DNA from: DATFPQ01 sp035264765
GTDB taxonomy: Bacteria; Actinomycetota; Actinomycetes; Actinomycetales; Angustibacteraceae
Assembly (NCBI GenBank): GCA_035264765.1
Contig: DATFPQ010000218.1
Location: 1 to 33,367 of the forward strand
DNA: 33,367 nt
Reading direction: 5' to 3'
The position numbers were made by a program, and so were the translations under genes. Positions 23,354-30,569 of this stretch are shown here, piece after piece. Below the pieces are notes generated by a model, which was not told the origin of the DNA, made no database searches, and saw nothing but the letters and a program-made list of their open reading frames with translations. Every line of letters starts with the position of its first letter. The first letter of the stretch is position 1.

Positions 23354-24049
23354 TCAGGCCCCGCCGTCGTACGCCGGGTCGACCAGCCGCACACCGACGC
23401 CGCGCACCGTGCGCAGCAGTCGCGGGTGGTCGGCACTCTCGCCCAGCTTCCGGCGCAGCCAGGACAGGTGGACGTCCACGGTCTTGTCCGCGCCGCCGTA
23501 CGGCATGTTCCACACCTCCGCGAGCAGCTCGCGCTTGGTCACCACCTCGCCGGGCCGTGACGCCAGCACCGCGAGCAGCTCGAACAGCTTGGGCGTGAGC
23601 TCAACCGGGGCACCATCGAGCGTGACCGTGCGGGTCCGGACGTCCACCGTCAGCGGGCCGACCCGCAACGGGCCCTCGCGCTCGCCCGTCGCGGCCCGGC
23701 GCAGCACCGCCCGGATCCGCGCGTCCAGCTGCGGTGCCCCGAACGGCTTGACCAGGTAGTCGTCCGCGCCGGCGTTGAGGGCGTCCACCACCGAGCCCTC
23801 CGTGTCGCGTGCGGTGATCACGACCACCGGCACGGTGCTGACCGCACGCAGCATCCGCAGTACCTCGACACCGTCCAGGTCCGGCAGCCCGAGGTCCAGC
23901 AGGACGATGTCCGGCCGGTTGTCGAGCGCGTTCTGCAGCCCGCCGAGCCCGGCCGACGCGCTCGCCACGGTGTGTCCGAGGCCGGACAGGGCGCGGGTCA
24001 GGGTGACGCGGATGGCCGCGTCGTCCTCGATGAGCAGCACGGAGGGCAC
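23354..24049 (-). CDS. OmpR/PhoB-family response regulator
   Basis: A 231-residue DNA-binding regulator, the partner of the sensor kinase encoded directly downstream. Seen: a receiver domain with acidic pocket EDD (8-10), phosphoacceptor Asp52 (VLLDLGLPDLDG), the Thr/Ser position in VVVITARD and the conserved lysine in YLVKPFG, then a winged-helix domain (about 130-225) with LTPKLFELLAVLASRPGEVVTKRELL and VDVHLSWLRRKLGE. The GTG at 24049 gives normal length. The 89-bp region to the divergent secreted-protein gene contains an 11-bp direct repeat of the type this family binds, so self-regulation and control of the neighbour are plausible. Confidence 0.96.
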   Translation of the reverse strand: MPSVLLIEDDAAIRVTLTRALSGLGHTVASASAGLGGLQNALDNRPDIVLLDLGLPDLDGVEVLRMLRAVSTVPVVVITARDTEGSVVDALNAGADDYLVKPFGAPQLDARIRAVLRRAATGEREGPLRVGPLTVDVRTRTVTLDGAPVELTPKLFELLAVLASRPGEVVTKRELLAEVWNMPYGGADKTVDVHLSWLRRKLGESADHPRLLRTVRGVGVRLVDPAYDGGA

Positions 24050-24072
24050 GAAATGGACGATAGGTAGTGGAA

Positions 24073-24085
24073 CCCCAGTCTGGGG
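24073..24085. promoter_or_regulatory. Palindrome between the regulator and secreted-protein genes
   Basis: CCCCAG-T-CTGGGG is a perfect palindrome 24 bp upstream of the regulator start. It falls where a -35 box for the regulator gene would lie, so it may be an operator. Confidence 0.35.
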
Positions 24086-24097
24086 GGTCTTGGCCGA

Positions 24098-24119
24098 AGT
24101 TAGCGCCTCGTTAACGCCT
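24098..24119 (+). promoter_or_regulatory. Adjacent 11-bp direct repeats, candidate response-regulator site
   Basis: AGTTAGCGCCT (24098-24108) is followed directly by CGTTAACGCCT (24109-24119), 9 of 11 identical. OmpR/PhoB-type regulators bind direct repeats of about this period. The pair ends 6 bp before a candidate -10 for the rightward gene, the expected place for an activator replacing the -35. Confidence 0.55.
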
Positions 24120-24125
24120 GATCGC

Positions 24126-24131
24126 TTTACT
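24126..24131 (+). promoter_or_regulatory. Candidate -10 box for the secreted-protein gene
   Basis: TTTACT ends 7 nt before the GTG at 24139, which would make the transcript leaderless. No good ribosome-binding site is present. Confidence 0.35.
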
Positions 24132-24138
24132 AAGAAGC

Positions 24139-25029
24139 GTGAGACGACGACTCGGACGAAGCAGCGCCGTCGTGGGCTCGTGGCTGGCCTTCACCGGTGT
24201 CGCGACCGCGGTGGGACTCGCCGCCGTCGACCTGGTGGCCGACCCCCTGCAGGCGAGCACGTCAGCCGGCCAGGCCGGCGCCCAGGTGGCCGCCGGCGGG
24301 GTCGTGGTGCCCCTGGAGGACGCCGGCGCCGAGCCGTCGACCCCGAGCTCGCCCACGACGTCGGCCCCGACGACCCAGAAGTCTCCGCAGAAGTCGACGC
24401 AGAAGTCCACCGCGAAGTCGTCCTCGAAGTCTGCCTCCAGCAGCTCCGCGGCGCGTCGGGCCAAGCAGGCGAAGAAGAAGGCGACGTCCGCGGCGGCACG
24501 CGTGGCCGAGCCCGCCCAGCGGGCCGGGTCCGGGTCCGCCCGCGCGGCGAGCGGCGGGCAAGCGGACGACCGGCCGGCTGCTGCGGCCGCAGACGCACCG
24601 GCCGCGCCCCGCGCCCGCTCGCCCAAGCGCCGGGAAGCCGCCTCGCCCGCGAAGGCCCCGCGCAAGAAGCGCGTCGTCGCCGCTGCGCCGGAGCGGCCGG
24701 TGCACCGCAAGCCGGTCCGCAAGCGGACCCCGAAGCCGGCGCCATCCAGCTCCTCGCACTCGCCCCGCCCGTCGTCCAGCTCGCCGACCACGGCCACCGA
24801 GGCTCGGTCGCGGACCTTCAAGACCGAGGGCGGCAGCGCCACCGCCCGGTGCACAGGCCGCACGGTCCGGCTGACCTCCTGGTCACCGTCGGGCGGGTTC
24901 TGGGTCAAGGACGCGCAGCCGGGCGGCAACCGCGCGCGGGTGGAGTTCGAGTCCGACGAGGTGCGGATCAGGGTGCAGATCCGCTGCGCCGGTGGCGTCC
25001 CCACGGCCTCGGTCGAGCGCAAGACCTGA
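24139..25029 (+). CDS. Secreted or membrane-anchored Lys/Ser/Ala-rich protein of unknown function
   Basis: 296 aa; I do not recognise a characterised family. Seen: a basic start (MRRRLGRSS), one hydrophobic segment (about 11-31) acting as signal or anchor, then about 180 residues of low-complexity Ser/Thr/Pro/Lys/Ala/Arg sequence (TQKSPQKSTQKSTAKSS, AKQAKKKATSAAA, RKPVRKRTPKPAP). A compact C-terminal domain (about 226-296) follows, with alternating hydrophobic residues, WSPSGGFWVKD and two cysteines (Cys238, Cys283) that could form a disulfide outside the cell. The long basic linker could cross or bind the wall; that is inference. The gene is divergent from the two-component system, and an 11-bp direct repeat lies before its candidate promoter, so it is a likely regulator target. 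Confidence 0.75.
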   Translation: MRRRLGRSSAVVGSWLAFTGVATAVGLAAVDLVADPLQASTSAGQAGAQVAAGGVVVPLEDAGAEPSTPSSPTTSAPTTQKSPQKSTQKSTAKSSSKSASSSSAARRAKQAKKKATSAAARVAEPAQRAGSGSARAASGGQADDRPAAAAADAPAAPRARSPKRREAASPAKAPRKKRVVAAAPERPVHRKPVRKRTPKPAPSSSSHSPRPSSSSPTTATEARSRTFKTEGGSATARCTGRTVRLTSWSPSGGFWVKDAQPGGNRARVEFESDEVRIRVQIRCAGGVPTASVERKT

Positions 25030-25084
25030 CCCAACGCCCGGTCGGCGAGCACCCACTCGACGACGTCGGCTTGCGCGGGATCGC

Positions 25085-25137
25085 CGCCATCGTGGCAACG
25101 AGCTGCGCTGGCAGGACGCTCGTTGCCACAATCGCGC
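25085..25137. repeat. 53-bp palindromic element, copy 2
   Basis: ATCGTGGCAACGAGC (25089-25103) pairs with GCTCGTTGCCACAAT (25118-25132) at 14 of 15 positions. It matches the copy at 11426-11478 over the full length. It lies between the secreted-protein gene (+) and the phosphotransferase gene (-), again tail to tail. Nothing else is visible in 25030-25215. Confidence 0.8.
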
Positions 25138-25215
25138 GGATCCTGCGCGAACCCCTTCGCTCGGTGCGCCGATCCCGCCGCGTGCTGGTGCTCGCGGGTC
25201 AGGCGCCACCGCCAG

Positions 25216-26319
25216 TCACCACGGGCGCCGTCCGGTCACCGCGGACTCCAGCAGCGGCGGCACCAGGTGCCGCCACCGCGGTCGCCAGGCATACAGCGCC
25301 GCGAGCCGCAGCGTGGTCAGGGCGCGGTGCGCGTCCACCCGGGCGAGCACGGCGGGCGCGGGATCGAGCGCGGCGAGGAAGTCAGCGGCCGCCGCCGCGG
25401 CCCGGGCCGGCGTCAGCAGCTGCTGCGCCTGGCGCAGGTCGAGGTGCACCAGGACGTTGGCGACGTCGCCCGCGGGGTCACCCGCCGAGAGCGTGTCGCA
25501 GTCGATCAGCCCCATCCGCCGGCCGTCCCACAGCAGCTGCTGGTCATGCAGGTCGCGGTGCACCGGCACCGCCGGTGCCGGGGGCAGGGCGAGCACCCGC
25601 TCGCACACCGGCTGCCACCCGGACTCCGGGAGGAAGCCGGCGTCGACGGCCGGACCCACCAGCCGCATCACCGAGTCGATCTCCTCGGGCGCGGTCCACC
25701 GGACCAGCCCGCTGGGATGCGCGGAGTGCAGCGCCGCGGCGACCGTCCCGGCGGCCCGCCAGGCAGCGCGCAGCGTGGCCTGCGGGGTGGCCGGGTCGCG
25801 GCCGAGCTCGAGCAGGGTCGACCCCTCGACCGGCGCCAGGACGGCCGTGCCGGCTCCGGTGTCCACCGGCTCCACCGGCGGCACCACCGCCACCGAGCCG
25901 ACCAGCCGGGCCGCCGCGGACATGCCCAACGCGACGCTCTCGATCCGGCGTGGGCGGACGTGCTTGACGAAGTGCCCGTCGGCGCGGCGGACCACGGCCC
26001 TGCGCTCGGCTCGGTGACCCAGCAGCCGGGCACCCGGGGAGGCGAGCTCCTCCTGCAGTGCGGTCAGCCGGCGGTCCGCGCCGCCGAGGTGCACCAGGAC
26101 GTCACCGGACACCCGGGCGGGTGTGCGGGCGTATCGCGCCGTGGCCTCCGTGAGGTGGGCCGGATCGGCCCACCACTGGCCGGCGAGGACGACGTCCTCG
26201 AACCGCAGCTCCAGCAGCACGTGCCCCGGCCCGCGCGGCCACGCCCTGTTGACCTCGAGCGGTCCGGTGCCGGGAACGTCGACGACGTCCGGCGGGAGGC
26301 CTGTCGTCCGGGTGGCCAT
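25216..26319 (-). CDS. Aminoglycoside phosphotransferase-fold (APH-like) kinase
   Basis: A 367-residue protein of the phosphotransferase/choline-kinase fold; substrate unknown. Seen: an N-terminal region without known motifs (1-100), a small lobe with candidate ATP-binding Lys119 (GHFVKHVRPRR), the catalytic loop HRDLHDQQLLW with Asp256, and LIDCDTLSAGDPAGDVAN with metal-binding Asp273/Asp275. The residue five after the catalytic Asp, usually Asn, is Gln261. The ATG at 26319 shares one base with the stop of the upstream kinase gene (TGATG). Last gene of the six-gene block. Inferred role: phosphorylation of a sugar or similar metabolite for the glycosyltransferases; nothing points to drug resistance. 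Confidence 0.8.
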   Translation of the reverse strand: MATRTTGLPPDVVDVPGTGPLEVNRAWPRGPGHVLLELRFEDVVLAGQWWADPAHLTEATARYARTPARVSGDVLVHLGGADRRLTALQEELASPGARLLGHRAERRAVVRRADGHFVKHVRPRRIESVALGMSAAARLVGSVAVVPPVEPVDTGAGTAVLAPVEGSTLLELGRDPATPQATLRAAWRAAGTVAAALHSAHPSGLVRWTAPEEIDSVMRLVGPAVDAGFLPESGWQPVCERVLALPPAPAVPVHRDLHDQQLLWDGRRMGLIDCDTLSAGDPAGDVANVLVHLDLRQAQQLLTPARAAAAAADFLAALDPAPAVLARVDAHRALTTLRLAALYAWRPRWRHLVPPLLESAVTGRRPW

Positions 26320-27590
26320 CACTGCGCCACCTCCCGCAGCGCCGCACGGACCCGTTGGCGCACCAGGGCAGGCCAACCCGGCATCCGGTATCGGAACGGC
26401 TCCACGCTGCGCTGCAGCAGAGCCAGGGCGACCAGGGCCGGCAGGCGGGACAGGTCACCGGGGTGGCCGCCGGCGGCCACGTAGCCGTCGAGCAGCAGTC
26501 CGGCCTGGCTGCGGGCCGCCGCGGCGTCCAGGCCGGGGACGGCCGCCCGCGCGTGCGCCATCCAGGACGCCACGTCCGCCAGCGGCTCGTCCACCCGCGA
26601 GCGGTCGAGGTCGATCAGGACCGCGCCGGAGGGTGCCAGCACCACCTGCTCGGCGTTGAGGTCGCCGTGGACCAGGACCTGCCGGGACGGCGGGTCCGCG
26701 AGCTCGGCGAGCACGAGCCCGAGGCAGCGCTGCGCGTCGGCCGCGGCCGCCGGCAGCACCGTACGAATGGCGCGCAGCGCGTGCAGTCCGGTGCTCACCG
26801 GGTCGGCGCCGGGCCACGCCGACGGGGCCGGCGTCGCGTGCAGGCTGGCGAGCGCGGCCCCGACGTCCGGCAGGCTGGGGCCGGCGGTGGCGGGGTCGAG
26901 CGTGGTGCCGGCGACCCACCGGGAGAGGAAGACCTCGCGTCGGCCGTCGACGGCGAGCAGGGGAGCCACCCGCGCTCCCGCGCCGGAGGCCTGCCGCAGT
27001 GCGGCCACCGCATGGTCGAGGGCAGGGCGCCGGACCGCCTTGGCCACCCCCCAGGGAGTGCCGTCGACGTCGATCCGGCCGACCCAGCGCCGGCCGGGCT
27101 TGTACCTCAGCTCACGGACCGACACGCGGGCCGTCAGGTCGCTGGGGCCGTCCGCCTCGGAAAGGTCGAGGCGGCGTAACCAACGGCGGCTCTCCAGCAG
27201 CACCTTCGGCACGCCGGGCAGGCGCAGGTCGGAGCCGGCGGGTGCGACGGCGACCATCGCCGCGTGGTCCACGCGAGGGCTCCAGGCCCGCACCCGGCGC
27301 GAGGGCTTCCGCGTCTGGGTGGCGACGGGGGAGGGCCCGCCGCGGTCGTGCGACCAGGCCCGCACGTAGCCCAGCGAGCTGCCGGCGTCGGTCTTCACCT
27401 GCACCGACGCGACCACGCTCGTGCCGGGCTTGTACCGGACGTAGTCGACACTGGTGGCGCTGAGCCTCAGGCCGCACGCCCCCACGGCGCCTGCCACCTG
27501 CTCGTGGACCGCCTCCGGGTCCAGGACCAGCGCCAACCCGGGCAGGCCCGCGTCGGCTCGCACCAGGTCGACGTCATCGCGCTCCAGCAT
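26319..27590 (-). CDS. APH-like kinase with two YKPG motifs
   Basis: A 423-residue phosphotransferase-fold protein, distinct from the one encoded after it. Seen: two similar segments, DYVRYKPGTSVVASV (about 49-63) and RELRYKPGRRWVGRI (about 159-173), each resembling the start of an APH small lobe, so this lobe may be duplicated; then GVAKAVRR (Lys184), the catalytic loop VHGDLNAEQVVL with Asp310 and Gln315 at the usual Asn position, and VLIDLDRSRVDEPLADVASW with Asp327. The ATG at 27590 has GGGGGGA about 6 nt upstream and lies 17 bp inside the ABC gene. Substrate unknown; the company of glycosyltransferases and an exporter suggests a glycoconjugate pathway. Confidence 0.8.
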   Translation of the reverse strand: MLERDDVDLVRADAGLPGLALVLDPEAVHEQVAGAVGACGLRLSATSVDYVRYKPGTSVVASVQVKTDAGSSLGYVRAWSHDRGGPSPVATQTRKPSRRVRAWSPRVDHAAMVAVAPAGSDLRLPGVPKVLLESRRWLRRLDLSEADGPSDLTARVSVRELRYKPGRRWVGRIDVDGTPWGVAKAVRRPALDHAVAALRQASGAGARVAPLLAVDGRREVFLSRWVAGTTLDPATAGPSLPDVGAALASLHATPAPSAWPGADPVSTGLHALRAIRTVLPAAAADAQRCLGLVLAELADPPSRQVLVHGDLNAEQVVLAPSGAVLIDLDRSRVDEPLADVASWMAHARAAVPGLDAAAARSQAGLLLDGYVAAGGHPGDLSRLPALVALALLQRSVEPFRYRMPGWPALVRQRVRAALREVAQ

Positions 27591-29394
27591 GGAGATCCCC
27601 CCTGTCGGCGTCGAGGTCGGTCGTTGCGTCTCCCGTCGTCTGCCGAGTCACCTCGACCACCCGCCCCTCGTGCACCCGGACGACCAGGTCGCAGTCGCGA
27701 ACGGCCTGCGGGTCGTGCGAGATCACGAAGGTGGTGCGGCCCCGGGTCAGCCGGTCGAGCGCCTCCACCACGCGCGACCCCGTGGTGACGTCCAGGCCGG
27801 TGATGGCCTCGTCGAGGACGACCAGCGGTGCGTCGCGCAGCATGGCGCGCGCGATCGCGACCCGCTGGCGCTGCCCGCCGGACAGCGTCGAGCCGCGCTC
27901 GCCGAGCACCGTGTTGTAGCCCTCCGGCAGCCGGACGGCGAACTCGTGCACATTGGACAGGACGGCGGCCCGCTGGACCTCCTCGTCGCTGGCGCCCGGC
28001 CGGCCGAGCCGGATGTTCTCGCGCAGGCTGGCGGCGAAGAGCACCGTGTCCTGCGGCACGACGGCGACCTGTGAGCGGAGCGAGGCCAGGGTCAGGTCCC
28101 GGACGTCCTGGCCGTCGACGAGCACCCGGCCGGCGACCGGGTCCTGCAGCCGGACCAGCAGGCTGACCAGCGTCGACTTGCCGGAGCCGGAGCGGCCGAC
28201 GAGCCCGACCCGGCTGCCCGCGGGGACGTGGAGCTCGACGTCGTGCAGCACCGTGTGCCGGCCGTCCCACGAGGCGGACACGCCCTCGAACCGGACGTCC
28301 CCGGCGAACCGCCGGGCCTTGCGCGCGTCGGGACGCTCGGCGACGTCGGGAGCCTCGTCGGCGAGGTCGAGGATGCGCTCCCCGGAGGCCGCGGCCTTGG
28401 CGAGGCGTCCGGTGTACTTGGCCAGGTCGCGCAGCGGCTTGAAGGCGCTCTTGAGGTAGTTCAGGAACACGATCAGCTCACCCGGGCTGAGCTGCCCGGC
28501 GACCACGCGACTGCCCCCGGCGAACAGGATCACCGCGGTGGCCAGCCCCACCAGCAGGTCGGTCTTGCGCTCCAGGCCAGCGGACAGCCGGGCCCCACGC
28601 ACGCCGTCGCGCAGGCTGCCTGCGTTGCTCCGGCCGAACTGCCGCCCGAGCTCCGCCTCGAGCCCGTAGCTCTGGACGACGTGGATGGCGCCCAGCGTCT
28701 CGGCCACCGTCCCGGCCAGCTCGCCCTCGCGGCGCCGCTGGTCGCGGGCGGCCGTGGTGATCCGCCGGGACTGCCGGCTGCTGGTGACGAGGAACAGGGG
28801 GAGCGCGGCCAGCAGGACCGCGCCCAGCAGCGGGTCGAGCCACAGCATGACCCCTGCCATGCCGACCAGGGTGATGACGTTGCCCGCGAGCGGCAGGGCC
28901 GCCGTGATGGCGACGTCCTGCACCCTCCCGACGTCACCGATCAGGCGGTTGAGCAGGTCGCCGCTGCGCGCCGTCGCGTGGAACCGCAGCGACAGGGCGA
29001 GCAGGTGCTGGTACAGGTCGCTGCGCACGCTCGTCATCGCCCGGTTGCCCGCGCTGGCCAGGGCCACGGTCGACAGGTAGGACGCCCCGGCCCGCAGGGC
29101 GGCGAAGGCCACGACCGCCGCGGCGCACATCGCGAGGAACGGCACCAGGTCGGCGTTGCGCCGGGCCGGGTCGACCACCGCGTTGAGGACCCAGGCGAGC
29201 GGCCAGGGCTCCATCAGCCGGAAGCCGACGTCGGCCAGCAGGGCCAGGACCCCGCCGACCATCAGCCGACGGTGCGGCCGCAGGTAGGGCTGGAGGTACA
29301 GCCAGGTCCGCCGAAGCCCTGGCCAGGCCGCCCGCAGCTCCTTCGCGCCCTCGACGCCGCCCTTGGACCGACGCCGGCCGGTCCCGCGGCTCAT
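27574..29394 (-). CDS. ABC exporter half-transporter (membrane domain fused to ATPase)
   Basis: 606 aa, presumably working as a homodimer. Seen: a membrane domain with about six hydrophobic helices (about 44-320; SGDLLNRLIGDVGRVQD is the usual coupling region), then the nucleotide-binding domain with Walker A GRSGSGKS (400-407), Q-loop VVPQDT, signature LSGGQRQR (504-511), Walker B LVVLDEA (524-530) and H-loop His560. After Walker B it reads ITGLD where exporters commonly have TSALD. The ATG at 29394 has GGAGG 7 nt upstream and overlaps the glycosyltransferase stop as ATGA. It resembles lipid and glycolipid exporters of the MsbA/multidrug class. Cargo is unknown; the neighbours suggest a glycosylated lipid or oligosaccharide. 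Confidence 0.92.
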   Translation of the reverse strand: MSRGTGRRRSKGGVEGAKELRAAWPGLRRTWLYLQPYLRPHRRLMVGGVLALLADVGFRLMEPWPLAWVLNAVVDPARRNADLVPFLAMCAAAVVAFAALRAGASYLSTVALASAGNRAMTSVRSDLYQHLLALSLRFHATARSGDLLNRLIGDVGRVQDVAITAALPLAGNVITLVGMAGVMLWLDPLLGAVLLAALPLFLVTSSRQSRRITTAARDQRRREGELAGTVAETLGAIHVVQSYGLEAELGRQFGRSNAGSLRDGVRGARLSAGLERKTDLLVGLATAVILFAGGSRVVAGQLSPGELIVFLNYLKSAFKPLRDLAKYTGRLAKAAASGERILDLADEAPDVAERPDARKARRFAGDVRFEGVSASWDGRHTVLHDVELHVPAGSRVGLVGRSGSGKSTLVSLLVRLQDPVAGRVLVDGQDVRDLTLASLRSQVAVVPQDTVLFAASLRENIRLGRPGASDEEVQRAAVLSNVHEFAVRLPEGYNTVLGERGSTLSGGQRQRVAIARAMLRDAPLVVLDEAITGLDVTTGSRVVEALDRLTRGRTTFVISHDPQAVRDCDLVVRVHEGRVVEVTRQTTGDATTDLDADRGDLHAGAR

Positions 29395-30569
29395 CCCGCC
29401 ACCTCCAGAGCGGGGCCCGCGAGGGCCAGCCCGACGGCGCGGTCGACGACGTGCTCCCAGCGGTGCCGCTGGACGGCCAGGCGCCGCGCCCGGTTCCCCA
29501 GCCGGTGCCGCAGCGCGGTGTCCTGCGCCAGCGCGCACAGCGCCTGCCGCAGCGCGGCGGGGTCCCCGGGCGGGACGAGCAGCCCAGCGGGCTCGCCGTC
29601 GACGTCCAGCAGCTCGCGCAGCTGGCCGACGTCGCTGGCGACGACCGGCAGCCCGGCGGCCAGGTACTCGAAGACCTTGAGCGGCGAGAAGTAGTCCTGC
29701 TCGGGGTCGTCGTACGGTGCGACGGCGACGTCGAACTCCTGCAGCGCCGCCGGGACCACCTCCGGCGCGACGGCGCCCACCAGCTCGACCCGGTGCGCCA
29801 AGCCGAGGTCGCGGGACTGCGCGGCCAGCGCCTCCGCCTGCGGACCGTGGCCGACCAGCCGCAGCCGGGCGGTCGGGTCGCTGACGGCCAGGCCGGCGAA
29901 GGCGTCCACGAGGACCGAGGTGCCGTGCCAGGGCTTCAGGGTGCCGACGAAGCCGACGGTGAAGGGCCGGGCCGGTCGGGCGCCGGGCCGGATCCGGTCG
30001 GTGTCGACCCCGTTGGGCAGGACGTGCACGGCGCCCGCGGCGGCACCGGCCGAACGCGCCCACCGGGCCACCGGCTCGCTGACCGCGGTCACCGCCGTCG
30101 CGGAGGCCAGCGCGTCGCGGGCCACCGCCTCGGCGCCGGCCCGGTCCACCAGGCCGCGGTGCAGGGCCTGCTCCTGGACGAGTGGGGCGTTGACCTCGAG
30201 CACCGACGGCGTCCCCACGAGCAGTGGCTCGACGTCCGCGCGGTCGGCGGCGGCGCGCGACCACAGCGAGTACCGCTCGTACACGAGGTCCCAGGGGCCC
30301 TCCTCGACGACGCGGCGCTGCAGCGCGACCGCGGCGCGTCGGGCCGAGGCCTCGCGGCCGGCGAGGTCGTCGGCGCCGGCCGGCACCAGCGACCGGACCC
30401 GGACGCTGCGCACGCCCGCGGGAGCAGTGCCCCCGAGCCGGGTGCAGTACAGCGTCACATCGTGGCCGCGAGCCACGAGGACCCGCAGCACCTCCTGGAC
30501 GTGCACCGACGCGCCCTTCTGCCCGAAAACGGGCACGCCCGGGTCGGCGCAGACGTAGGCGATCCTCAT
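29391..30569 (-). CDS. Glycosyltransferase, GT4 type
   Basis: 392 aa, GT-B fold, presumably a cytoplasmic or membrane-associated retaining transferase. Seen: an N-terminal acceptor domain starting MRIAYVCADPGVPVFGQKGASVHVQEVLRVL, the interdomain VLPNGVDTDRI, VGFVGTLKPWHG at the start of the donor domain, and the donor-sugar-binding segment FSPLKVFEYLAAGLPVVASDVG with the EX7E-like region. Length is normal. It overlaps the genes on both sides by ATGA, so translation is coupled. Donor and acceptor cannot be read from sequence. Confidence 0.9.
   Translation of the reverse strand: MRIAYVCADPGVPVFGQKGASVHVQEVLRVLVARGHDVTLYCTRLGGTAPAGVRSVRVRSLVPAGADDLAGREASARRAAVALQRRVVEEGPWDLVYERYSLWSRAAADRADVEPLLVGTPSVLEVNAPLVQEQALHRGLVDRAGAEAVARDALASATAVTAVSEPVARWARSAGAAAGAVHVLPNGVDTDRIRPGARPARPFTVGFVGTLKPWHGTSVLVDAFAGLAVSDPTARLRLVGHGPQAEALAAQSRDLGLAHRVELVGAVAPEVVPAALQEFDVAVAPYDDPEQDYFSPLKVFEYLAAGLPVVASDVGQLRELLDVDGEPAGLLVPPGDPAALRQALCALAQDTALRHRLGNRARRLAVQRHRWEHVVDRAVGLALAGPALEVAG

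Noticed and set aside
25216..27590. Aminoglycoside resistance genes
   Set aside because: Only the general kinase fold is shared. The gene context is glycosyl transfer and export, and there are no mobile-element traces.
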